Below are positions 40,177 to 47,536 of a stretch of DNA of 64,000 nt, in pieces. The stretch is taken from contig NZ_JAGGMI010000005.1 of NCBI RefSeq assembly GCF_017875235.1, positions 1 to 64,000 on the forward strand. Direction: 5' to 3'. A model generated the notes under the pieces. The model did not search any database. It saw nothing but the letters and a program-made list of their open reading frames with translations, and was not told where the DNA came from. The stretch is from Asticcacaulis solisilvae (lineage in GTDB: Bacteria > Pseudomonadota > Alphaproteobacteria > Caulobacterales > Caulobacteraceae). Position numbers and translations under genes: made by a program. The first letter of the stretch is position 1. Each line of letters opens with the position of its first letter.

Positions 40177-40190
40177 GAGATGTATCGCCC

Positions 40191-41210
40191 GTGACCCGCT
40201 TTCCCAGGACATCGATAGGCAGCACAGGTCTTGCCGTCCCGGCGCTCGGCTTCGGCGCCGCGTCGGTCGGCAACCTCTACCGCGCCATGAGCGACGCGGC
40301 CGCGCGTGAGACACTGCAATGCGCGTTGGATCAAGGCATCGCCCTGTTCGACACCGCGCCGCATTACGGCCAGGGACTGAGCGAACGCCGTGTCGGCGCC
40401 GTCATCTCCGGCCATGATGTCGTCCTGTCGACCAAGGTCGGCCGTGTCCTGAAACCGACCACGCCACACGATCGAGGCACCGAACGCTACGGCTTTATCG
40501 ACGGCGATCCGTATGAGCCGGAGTTCGATTATTCCTATGACGGCGTCATGCGGGCGTTCAACGACAGTCGCCATCGTCTGGGTGGCGCACCTGTAGACAT
40601 CCTGCTGGCCCACGACCTGGGTGAGGTGACGCACGGCGACGCCCACGCCCACCATCTGAAAGCTTTCCTCGACGGCGGCTACCACGCCATGCGCGCGCTG
40701 AAGGACGGTGGACAGATCCGGGCGATCGGCCTGGGTGTCAATGAATGGCAGATCTGTGAAGAGATTCTCGGCCACGCCGACATCGATGTCGTTCTGCTGG
40801 CCGGGCGCTATACCCTGCTGGAACAGACGGCGTTGTCGAGCTTCCTGCCGTTGTGCGAACGGCGCGGAGTGAGCGTGCTGGCCGCCGGCGTCTTCAATTC
40901 AGGAATTCTCAGCGGCGGAACGGCTTATAATTACGCTCCCGCGCCGGAAACCGTCCGATCGCGCGTTCAGGCTCTAAAGGCCGTGTGCGATAGCCACAAC
41001 GTCCCGCTGGCGGCGGTCGCTCTCCAGTTTCCGCTTGCGCACCCGGCTATCGCCGGCGCGATCGTCGGTATGGCCAGTCCCGCCGAAGTGACGCAAAATA
41101 TCGACTGGTTCAACCGGTCCATCCCCGCCGGCCTATGGAGCGATCTCAAGGCCGAAACCCTGCTGCCCGATGACGCGCCGACACCGGCGCCGGAGAAAGT
41201 TCATACATGA
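40191..41210 (+). CDS. Aldo-keto reductase, L-fucose 1-dehydrogenase type
   Basis: 339 aa AKR barrel. The catalytic tetrad is visible: Asp and Tyr in LFDTAPHYGQGLSE, Lys in LSTKVGRVL and His in LLAHDLGEV. The segments GFGAASVGNLY and NEWQICEEIL match D-threo-aldose (L-fucose) 1-dehydrogenases. It oxidises L-fucose to the 1,5-lactone with NAD(P). It starts with GTG at 40191, 14 bp after the regulator. Its stop overlaps the next gene as ATGA. Confidence 0.88.
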   Translation: MTRFPRTSIGSTGLAVPALGFGAASVGNLYRAMSDAAARETLQCALDQGIALFDTAPHYGQGLSERRVGAVISGHDVVLSTKVGRVLKPTTPHDRGTERYGFIDGDPYEPEFDYSYDGVMRAFNDSRHRLGGAPVDILLAHDLGEVTHGDAHAHHLKAFLDGGYHAMRALKDGGQIRAIGLGVNEWQICEEILGHADIDVVLLAGRYTLLEQTALSSFLPLCERRGVSVLAAGVFNSGILSGGTAYNYAPAPETVRSRVQALKAVCDSHNVPLAAVALQFPLAHPAIAGAIVGMASPAEVTQNIDWFNRSIPAGLWSDLKAETLLPDDAPTPAPEKVHT

Positions 41211-41506
41211 GTACACACGCGTCCTTCATCCTCCTGCACGGCGATGACAACGTCCTCGTCTGCCGCGCCCGCGCCGAAGCCGGCGAGACGGTCGCGGTGG
41301 ACGACCAGATATTGACGCTGACGTCTCCGATCGAGGTCGGCCACAAGATCGCACGCCGCGACCTGAGCATCGGTGACAAGATTTACAAGTATGGCGCGCC
41401 CATCGGTTCGATGACGACCGATGCAAAAGCCGGCGACCACGTCCATATGCACAACATGCAAAGCGATTACATCAAGACCCATACCCGTGAGGCGACCCAT
41501 GGATAG
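41207..41506 (+). CDS. UxaA-family dehydratase, small SAF-domain subunit
   Basis: 99 aa corresponding to the N-terminal SAF domain of altronate dehydratase: LHGDDNVLVCRARAEAGE and IEVGHKIARRDLSIGDKIYKYGAPIG, ending in HVHMHNMQSDY with the metal-binding His cluster. In E. coli UxaA this is one chain with the large domain. Here it is a separate gene overlapping the large one by 8 bp. Context implies L-fuconate dehydration rather than altronate. Confidence 0.85.
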   Translation: MSTHASFILLHGDDNVLVCRARAEAGETVAVDDQILTLTSPIEVGHKIARRDLSIGDKIYKYGAPIGSMTTDAKAGDHVHMHNMQSDYIKTHTREATHG

Positions 41507-42752
41507 TCTCAGCCCTGCCACGGCGCCTGCGCACATCGATCCCAACACCTTCACCTTTCCGGCCTGGCAGCGTTCCGATGGCCGCAAGGGCATCCGCAAC
41601 ATCGTCGCCGTCGCCTACCTCGTAGAATGCGCGCACCACGTGGCACGCCGCATCGTCGACAAGTCCGGCCGTGACGACGTGCACCTGATCGGCTTTCCGG
41701 GCTGCTACCCCAATCAGTACGCGCTCGACATGATGCAGGCCCTGTGCACCCATCCCAACGTCGGCGGCGTCGTCCTGGTGTCGCTCGGCTGCGAAAGCTT
41801 CAACCGTGAAGCCCTCCGCAAGGCCGTCGAAGCCTCCGGACGCCCGGTCGAAGTCTTCGTCATCCAGCAGGAAGGCGGCACCGCATCGACCATTCAGAAG
41901 GGCGTCGATGCTGTATCGCGCATTCGCGCCATCGCCGACACTACGCCAAAGACCGAGATGAAGACGTCGGAGCTGGTCATTGGCACGATCTGCGGCGGGT
42001 CCGACGGTACGTCGGGCATCACCGCCAACCCGGCCGTCGGCCGCGCCTTCGATACGCTGGGCGCCATCGGTTCGGCCTGCGTCTTCGAAGAGACCGGCGA
42101 ACTGATCGGCTGCGAGAAGATCATGGCCAGCCGCGCGATCACGCCTGAACTGGGCGTGGAACTGGAAGCCTGCGTGCAGAAGGCCGAGACCTACTACTCG
42201 ATCATGGGCTTCGGCTCGTTCGCGCCGGGCAATTCCGACGGCGGCCTGACGACGCTCGAAGAAAAGTCGATGGGCGCCTATTCCAAGTCGGGCTCAGCGC
42301 CGATCTGCGGCATCCTGAAGCCCGGTGATGTGCCGCCGACGGGGGGCCTGTACCTGCTCGACGTCGTGCCGGACGGCGAACCGCGCTTCGGCTTCCCGAA
42401 CATCTCGGACAATGCCGAAATCGTCGAGATGATCGCCTGCGGCTGCCACCTGACCCTGTTCACCACCGGCCGCGGCAGCGTCGTCGGCTCGGCCATTTCG
42501 CCGGTCATCAAGGTCTGTGCCAATCCGGAGACCTATCGCCGCCTGGAAGGCGACATGGACGTCGATGCCGGCCGTATCATGGAAGGCCGCGCCACGCTGG
42601 ACGAGGTCGGCGCCGAGATCACCGACTTGATCCTCCGCGTGTCCGCCGGCGAGCCCAGCAAGTCGGAAGCCATGGGCCACCAGGAATTCATTCTCACCTA
42701 CAAGGCGTTCGACCCTGTGGGTCCCGCCTGCCTGCCTTTGAAGAGAGCCTGA
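41499..42752 (+). CDS. UxaA-family dehydratase, large catalytic subunit
   Basis: 417 aa from ATG 41499 (MDSLSPATAPAHI, with GAGG upstream). Matches the C-terminal UxaA/GarD domain: WQRSDGRKGIRNIVAVAYLVECAHHVA, GFPGCYPNQYALDMM, SLGCESFNREAL, GTICGGSDGTSGITANPAVGRAFD and HLTLFTTGRGSVVGSAISPVIKVCANPETYRRL. It needs iron or manganese. In Campylobacter jejuni a split UxaA-like pair in the fucose locus serves fuconate breakdown, so by context this converts L-fuconate to 2-keto-3-deoxy-L-fuconate. Confidence 0.86.
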   Translation: MDSLSPATAPAHIDPNTFTFPAWQRSDGRKGIRNIVAVAYLVECAHHVARRIVDKSGRDDVHLIGFPGCYPNQYALDMMQALCTHPNVGGVVLVSLGCESFNREALRKAVEASGRPVEVFVIQQEGGTASTIQKGVDAVSRIRAIADTTPKTEMKTSELVIGTICGGSDGTSGITANPAVGRAFDTLGAIGSACVFEETGELIGCEKIMASRAITPELGVELEACVQKAETYYSIMGFGSFAPGNSDGGLTTLEEKSMGAYSKSGSAPICGILKPGDVPPTGGLYLLDVVPDGEPRFGFPNISDNAEIVEMIACGCHLTLFTTGRGSVVGSAISPVIKVCANPETYRRLEGDMDVDAGRIMEGRATLDEVGAEITDLILRVSAGEPSKSEAMGHQEFILTYKAFDPVGPACLPLKRA

Positions 42753-42757
42753 TTACA

Positions 42758-43498
42758 ATGGGAAGACTAGCTGGAAAAACCGCGCTGATCACCGCAGCGG
42801 GGCAAGGAATCGGCCGCGCCACGGCCGACGCTTATCTGCGTGAAGGTGCTACGGTTATTGCCGTCGATATCAACGGCGATACGCTCAAGGATTTCGGCGG
42901 CATCAGCCACGTCGCCGACATCACCGATGCCGAGGCCGTCAAGGCGTTGGCCGCCAAGTTCCCGGACGTGAACGTGCTCTATAACTGCGCGGGTACGGTC
43001 CATGCCGGCAATATTCTCGAGTGCGACGAGGATGCCTGGCAGTTCTCGGTTAATCTCAACGTGACGGCCATGTACCGCATGGTGCGCGCCTTCCTGCCAG
43101 GCATGCTGGCCAATTTCCAGAAAACGGGGGGCGGCGGGTCGATCATCAACATGTCGTCGATCGCGTCGTCGATCAAAGGCATTCCGAACCGCTTTGCTTA
43201 CTGCGCCACCAAGGCTGCCGTCATCGGCCTGACCAAGGCCGTGGCCGCCGACTTCGTGACGCAGGGCATTCGCTGCAATGCCATCTGCCCGGGCACCGTG
43301 GAAACGCCGTCGCTGTTGCAGCGCCTGCGCGACACCGGTGACTTCGACAAGGCCTATTCGGAATTTACGGCGCGCCAGGCCATGGGGCGCTTTGGCAAGG
43401 TGGATGAACTGGCGGCGCTGGCGGTGTATCTCGGTTCGGACGAGTCGAGCTTTACGACCGGCCAGGCGCACGTGATTGACGGTGGCTGGGTGAACTAA
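42758..43498 (+). CDS. 2-keto-3-deoxy-L-fuconate dehydrogenase (SDR)
   Basis: 246 aa. AAGQGIGRATADAYLREGATVIAVDINGD, CAGTVHAGNILECDEDAW, MSSIASSIKGIPNRFAYCATKAAVIGLTKAVAADFVTQGIRCNAICPGTVETPSL and VIDGGWVN follow the pattern of Xanthomonas 2-keto-3-deoxy-L-fuconate dehydrogenase and its relatives. Catalytic Ser, Tyr and Lys are in place. The product would be 2,4-diketo-3-deoxy-L-fuconate, which a hydrolase normally splits to pyruvate and lactate; that enzyme is not next to it. Confidence 0.88.
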   Translation: MGRLAGKTALITAAGQGIGRATADAYLREGATVIAVDINGDTLKDFGGISHVADITDAEAVKALAAKFPDVNVLYNCAGTVHAGNILECDEDAWQFSVNLNVTAMYRMVRAFLPGMLANFQKTGGGGSIINMSSIASSIKGIPNRFAYCATKAAVIGLTKAVAADFVTQGIRCNAICPGTVETPSLLQRLRDTGDFDKAYSEFTARQAMGRFGKVDELAALAVYLGSDESSFTTGQAHVIDGGWVN

Positions 43499-43503
43499 CG
43501 AGA

Positions 43504-43524
43504 TGTGGGGTCCGCGACCCCACA
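43504..43524. repeat. Perfect 9-bp-arm palindrome, family C copy 1
   Basis: TGTGGGGTC-CGC-GACCCCACA followed by GATATCAAAAGAAAA(A)CCTG (43531-43550). The same palindrome and trailing sequence recur at 61783-61831. In this copy the second half of the trailing hairpin is degraded. It acts as, or derives from, a terminator after the fucose operon. Confidence 0.7.
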
Positions 43525-43762
43525 ACTCTTGATATCAAAAGAAAAACCTGCACATGAAAGGCCAAGCTTCTATCAGAGACAGAATAGTGAGGTGAGCGAG
43601 GTACCCGAGATTCTGTGAAGCATTCCGAAATATCGTTGGATGAAACCCTGGAAAGTTTAGGCTTTCCGCTAAAATCTACGCCATCCTATGGGACTTGAAA
43701 AAGGTTAATGGCCCCCCATGTAGCCAAATATGGCAAAATCACGGCCACGCAAGGAGTGGGAA
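43525..43762. other. Gene-free spacer at the edge of the lower-GC segment
   Basis: Apart from the family C remnant, only a 27-codon GTG-initiated frame (43615-43698) is seen, with no support. Base composition shifts here from the GC-rich operon to the AT-richer segment that continues to about 44.9 kb. Confidence 0.4.
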
Positions 43763-44263
43763 ATGGCGGATATCGACAACACTTTCCCAGAGGCAGAGCT
43801 CGCATATCGGGACATCCACGAGCCTGACTGGCTTCTTCAGCATATTGTCGGTATCGCAAACCGTGTGGCAGCGGGTCCAGACGTTACCCTGCAGATTGGC
43901 GGCCATTTCATCACTGGCTCGATAATTGGCGCGAAAGAGTACGTCGAGAAACTTGCTATCCAGCTGGGTAGCAGCAATTTCAAAGACCACTCAGGACAAA
44001 TTGATGCAGAGGACGAGCAAGAACTCGCGAACCAGTATGCGAAGCTGTTGCTGGTTCCGTTGGAAGCGAAATACCTCCCGCAAGGCGATAAAGAGACCAG
44101 TTCTGTGCAGGAGGACGACGACACAACGATCGCCTTTATTCACCTTAAGAACATAGCCATTGGCAACGCGATTGGCAGCCTCAGAGAGGTCAACGACATC
44201 GTCTGGAGGGGCCGCCTGTCCGCTATAACCGGGTTCTATTTCGGACGGACGACAGCTCAATAA
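43763..44263 (+). CDS. Solitary GvpU-like protein
   Basis: 166 aa from ATG 43763, chosen because AAGGAG lies at ideal distance; a start 33 bp upstream has none. DWLLQHIVGIANR ... VTLQIGGHFITGSIIGAKEYVEKLA in the first half and FIHLKNIAIGN ... VWRGRLSAITGFYFG near the end resemble, from memory, proteins annotated as gas vesicle accessory GvpU. No other gvp gene is present, so a gas-vesicle role is doubtful. Soluble, acidic in the middle. GC content and codon use (AT-ending codons, ATA) differ from neighbours, suggesting recent acquisition. Confidence 0.5.
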   Translation: MADIDNTFPEAELAYRDIHEPDWLLQHIVGIANRVAAGPDVTLQIGGHFITGSIIGAKEYVEKLAIQLGSSNFKDHSGQIDAEDEQELANQYAKLLLVPLEAKYLPQGDKETSSVQEDDDTTIAFIHLKNIAIGNAIGSLREVNDIVWRGRLSAITGFYFGRTTAQ

Positions 44264-44275
44264 ATTCAATGCGTT

Positions 44276-44536
44276 TTAATCGCGGCTTGAGCCTTCTATG
44301 AATTCAATATGCCAAAGGCGGCCAGGGGATACCCCAGCCGCCTCATTGACTAGTGAGGCCAGCATATGCCGATCAACACTAGGACGAAACCGTATGTCCA
44401 TCGTAAAATGGCGGCCGCGTCCACGTTGATGTGCACGTTGACGTTCACTGAAGGGCTTGGCTTCTTCATAAATGAATACCCAAGGCCACGTCGCGACGCA
44501 GCCTAAAAGGTTGCGTGTTTCGCGTGGGTGAACGGA
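44276..44536 (-). other. Open frame without clear start, containing a 39-residue membrane-peptide frame
   Basis: A minus-strand frame is open from 44536 to its stop at 44276, but the first ATG is at 44401, giving only 41 residues; it encodes WPWVFIYEEAKPFSERQ and RPSVDRHMLASLVNEAAG. In another frame, ATG 44469 to TAG 44350 encodes a 39-residue peptide with one hydrophobic helix (TYGFVLVLIGICWP). Neither has a good ribosome-binding site. This looks like gene debris. The hairpin AGGCGGC/GCCGCCT near 44315-44342 may be an old terminator. Confidence 0.3.
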
Positions 44537-44828
44537 TTACCCTTCCGTTCCCAATAAGGCCCGCTCTCCCCTGCGGCCGCAGGCTGAAGCAGTTCGCCAA
44601 GAGCTAGTCCGCACAGTCGCTTAACGTCATCCCCATGGAATACGTCAGAACGGTATTGTGAGGCGAGGCGCGTAAGCGAACCGGGCTGGTAGCTAATCAG
44701 TTGTCCGTCGCTCCACCTAAGTACTTTGGCCGGAATATAGCCTCATGTCCAGTCACATCACTCATAAAGAGCCAACGTGTGCCGTGGTCTATGACCGCCT
44801 GGCGTCCGCGAACATAAAATGCCTGCAT
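44503..44828 (-). pseudogene. Frameshifted reading frame of unknown function
   Basis: From ATG 44828 a frame reads MQAFYVRGRQAVIDHGTRWL, continues with SDVTGHEAIFRPK, and hits a stop shortly after 44720. A shift by one base at the TTT run 44725-44727 (AAA on the coding strand) lets translation continue as VLRWSDGQLISYQPGSLTR and on to TAG at 44503, for a joined product of about 108 aa. One lost A in an AAAA run would explain it. No family recognised. It could be a real decay or a sequencing error. Confidence 0.45.
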
Positions 44829-44904
44829 GGTATTCCGCACTCAGGATGACGCTGTCCACTACTGGACATCTGAAGTTTTTTATAAAGAGACAGGCCCAAC
44901 CCCG

Positions 44905-45756
44905 TCAGTCATGCAGTGCCAGGTCCATCCACACCATGTCCGTCTGCCCGCTCTTCAGGCAGTGCAGGCCCGAGTTCGGCTTGTTGAACGGATCCGGCAT
45001 ATGGTTGACCGGCTCGGCGCAGAAAATCTCAGGATCGTGTGTCGGCGCGAAAATATGCAGCCAGTGGCAGTTCGGCGAGGCCCGCAAGGTATGGGTCAGC
45101 CGGTCGCCTTCGAAGATCTCGGCCTTGCCCTTGAAGCCGGTGTAGCAATTGTCGATGGTGATATCGTGCGTCACGACATCGCCGTGCGTCCAATCCTTCT
45201 TGACCACACCTGCATGCCAGTTGCGCGGCAAGGTCTGGTCATCGACCAGCCACACGCCATCGACGCTGGCCTTCAGGCGCGTCTGGGGCGTGCGATTGAA
45301 ATAGGGGTGAAAACCCAGCCCCGCCGGCATCGTCCCGCGCGCCAGATTCCTGACGGTCAGGAAGCAGCGCACGCCACCGGGGCGCAGTTCATAGACGACA
45401 GTCGCTTCATAGTCCCATGGCCAGGCATCCGGCTGATGGCGATAGGACAGCACTGCCCGCGTCGGAGAGGTCTCTACGACCGTCCAGGCGGTCTTCCAGC
45501 CATGACCATGCAGGGGGTGAGGACTGTCGCCGAAATTGGCCGGCAGTTGCACCTTGCGCCCTTCGGCGACGAAGGCGCCGTCGCGCAGCCGGTTGCACCA
45601 GGGCACCAAAGGAAAATTGGCGGTCATCAGCGCATCGGTCTGACCGTCCTGCGTCGGCCGCAGGGCATCCCTGCCCTTGTGTGTAAAGCGCCACATCGCC
45701 CCGGCAACCGCCGGATTGATGTCTAGCACTGTGTCTCCCGCCGTGAGACGTAGCAT
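44905..45756 (-). CDS. galM: Aldose 1-epimerase (mutarotase)
   Basis: 283 aa beta-sandwich. NFPLVPWCNRLRDG (conserved NRI/RL substrate Arg), HPLHGHGWKTAW with catalytic His, LGFHPYFNR with the second His, and DITIDNCYTGF, in place of the typical Glu region, followed by CAEPVNHMPDPFN. It interconverts alpha and beta aldohexoses or pentoses. Downstream of xylE on the same strand, so likely used for xylose or galactose anomers before 1-dehydrogenation. Confidence 0.88.
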   Translation of the reverse strand: MLRLTAGDTVLDINPAVAGAMWRFTHKGRDALRPTQDGQTDALMTANFPLVPWCNRLRDGAFVAEGRKVQLPANFGDSPHPLHGHGWKTAWTVVETSPTRAVLSYRHQPDAWPWDYEATVVYELRPGGVRCFLTVRNLARGTMPAGLGFHPYFNRTPQTRLKASVDGVWLVDDQTLPRNWHAGVVKKDWTHGDVVTHDITIDNCYTGFKGKAEIFEGDRLTHTLRASPNCHWLHIFAPTHDPEIFCAEPVNHMPDPFNKPNSGLHCLKSGQTDMVWMDLALHD

Positions 45757-45794
45757 GGTTCATTCCCCGCTGGCATTTTTTATCGTTGAAACAG

Positions 45795-45824
45795 CAGCGG
45801 GGGCCCGTCGAGGAGCCCCCGCTG
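45795..45824. terminator. GC-rich hairpin between xylE and galM
   Basis: CAGCGGGGGC (45795-45804) and GCCCCCGCTG (45815-45824) pair perfectly. On the minus strand CTGTTTC follows, a weak U-tract. Probably a partial terminator lowering galM transcription. Confidence 0.5.
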
Positions 45825-45845
45825 TTTACGCATACATGGGAACGC

Positions 45846-47282
45846 TTACGACTTCTTCCAGAGGCTTTCGATGGCTTCCAGGGTCTTGCCTTTTGTTTCC
45901 GGCACGAACTTCCAGACGAACAGCGCCGCCAGGATCGAGAAGATGCCATACATATAGTAGGCCGCACCGTGATTGAAGATTTCATTGAGCTTGGTGTCGC
46001 CGTCGATGATCAGGAACGACCACGTGACGACAAAGTTCGAAATCCACTGGGCGGCGACGGCGATGGCCATGGCCGGCCCCTTGATCGAGTTCGGAAACAG
46101 TTCCGACAGCATGACCCACACGACCGGGCCCCACGACAGGGCGAAGCCGGCGACGTACAGCATGGCGGCGGCCAGCAGGCCGATACCCTGGCTGTGCGTC
46201 TGGAACAGGAAGCCCATGGCGATCATGGCCGCGGCCATGATCAAACCACCCAGGATCAGCAGCGGCTTACGGCCCCAGCTATCGACGGTGAAGGTCGCGA
46301 CCAGGGTGAACAGGACGTTCGTCGCCATGACGATGACGGTCTGCAGGAAGGCTGTGTCCGAATCCAGGCCGATATTCTTGAACATGATGTTCGAGTAGTA
46401 GAGCACGGCGTTGATGCCGACGAACTGCTGAAAGACCGACAGCAGGATGCCTACAATAATGACGCCGGCGCCGAACGAGAACAGCTTGCCAGAGTGCTCG
46501 GTCAGGGTGCCCTTGATTTCGGTGATCGTGGCTTCAGTTTCCTGAGCGTCGTTGAGGCTCAGCAGCACCTTGCGAGCCTTTTCCTCATGGCCCTTGATGA
46601 CGTACCAGCGCGGCGTGTCCGGCATCATGAAGGCGGCCAGGAAGAACAGCGCCGCCGGCAGGGCACATGAGGCCAGCATGTAGCGCCAACCCGTGGCGTG
46701 CAGCCAGCTTTCGTCACCGCCACCCATGCGCTGGATGTACAGGTTGACAACCGCGACCAGCAGGATACCGCCGACGATGGCCAGTTGCTGGAAGGTCACC
46801 AGCAGGCCGCGTTGCTTGGCCGGCGCAATTTCAGCGATATAGAGCGGTGAGATCAGCGACGCCATGCCGATGGCCACGCCGCCGATGAAGCGGTAGACCA
46901 TGAAGGGGTTGAGCGCGTCGACGCCCATGCCGCCGATCGGCGCCAGGCCAAGTTCCGGATAGCCGGACAGGATCGACGACACGAAAAACAGGAAGGCGGC
47001 AACCAGCATGCCGACGCGGCGGCCGAGCGCCGTCGCCAGAGGACCGGCGATCAGCGAACCGACGACGCAGCCCAGCAGCGCCATGCCGGTCGCCCAGCCG
47101 AACAGGTTGTTGCGCTCAAGCTCCGTGAGCGCGGTACGCGGATCGATGAAATTGTGCTTGATGGACTCGACCGCGCCGTTGATGACGGCGGTGTCGTAAC
47201 CGAACAACAGGCCGCCCAGCGCAGCGCCGATGGCGAGCCCCATGACAAGACCCATGTTCACAGACTTTGCTGTGGCTGACAT
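45846..47282 (-). CDS. xylE: D-xylose:H+ symporter, MFS sugar porter family
   Basis: 478 aa with 12 predicted helices. Sugar-porter motifs: GGLLFGYDTAVINGAVES at helix 1, the loop GRRVGML, YIAEIAPAKQRGLLVTFQQLAI after helix 4, PDTPRWYVIKGHEEKA at mid-loop, QQFVGINAVLYYSNIMFKNIGLD in helix 7, and PETKGKTLEAIE at the end. The residues and the xylose-operon location support a xylose importer. It has its own LacI-type operator about 200 bp upstream. Confidence 0.88.
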   Translation of the reverse strand: MSATAKSVNMGLVMGLAIGAALGGLLFGYDTAVINGAVESIKHNFIDPRTALTELERNNLFGWATGMALLGCVVGSLIAGPLATALGRRVGMLVAAFLFFVSSILSGYPELGLAPIGGMGVDALNPFMVYRFIGGVAIGMASLISPLYIAEIAPAKQRGLLVTFQQLAIVGGILLVAVVNLYIQRMGGGDESWLHATGWRYMLASCALPAALFFLAAFMMPDTPRWYVIKGHEEKARKVLLSLNDAQETEATITEIKGTLTEHSGKLFSFGAGVIIVGILLSVFQQFVGINAVLYYSNIMFKNIGLDSDTAFLQTVIVMATNVLFTLVATFTVDSWGRKPLLILGGLIMAAAMIAMGFLFQTHSQGIGLLAAAMLYVAGFALSWGPVVWVMLSELFPNSIKGPAMAIAVAAQWISNFVVTWSFLIIDGDTKLNEIFNHGAAYYMYGIFSILAALFVWKFVPETKGKTLEAIESLWKKS

Positions 47283-47536
47283 GATATGACATTCTCCCTA
47301 ATGTGCGGGCTTTTGCCCACGCGATATTCCCTGGTCTCTGCGGTCCGGTGCTTGGACGCACCTGTTTAACCGCTTAACGAAAGCTTAACCCCAAGGCAGG
47401 TTTTCAGCAAGCCCCGGAAAACCAAAACCCCTATAAAACATAAAGAGTTAACGGCAAAAACGGTCTTATATTACCGCAAAATTGTTAACGGTAACAATAA
47501 AAGAGGGATGTCGCGTCGCAACATCCCTCGAAGCGT
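47283..47536. promoter_or_regulatory. xylE upstream region with operator
   Basis: 254 bp between xylD and xylE, AT-rich at 47400-47500. It contains the palindrome TGTTAACGGTAACA (47483-47496; extended ATTGTTAACGGTAACAAT at 47481-47498), similar to the LacI-type sites before xylX. It also suggests that xylE has its own regulated promoter. Confidence 0.55.

Noticed and set aside
43615-43698. 27-codon GTG-initiated frame before the GvpU-like gene
   Set aside because: Too short, no ribosome-binding site, no similarity noted.
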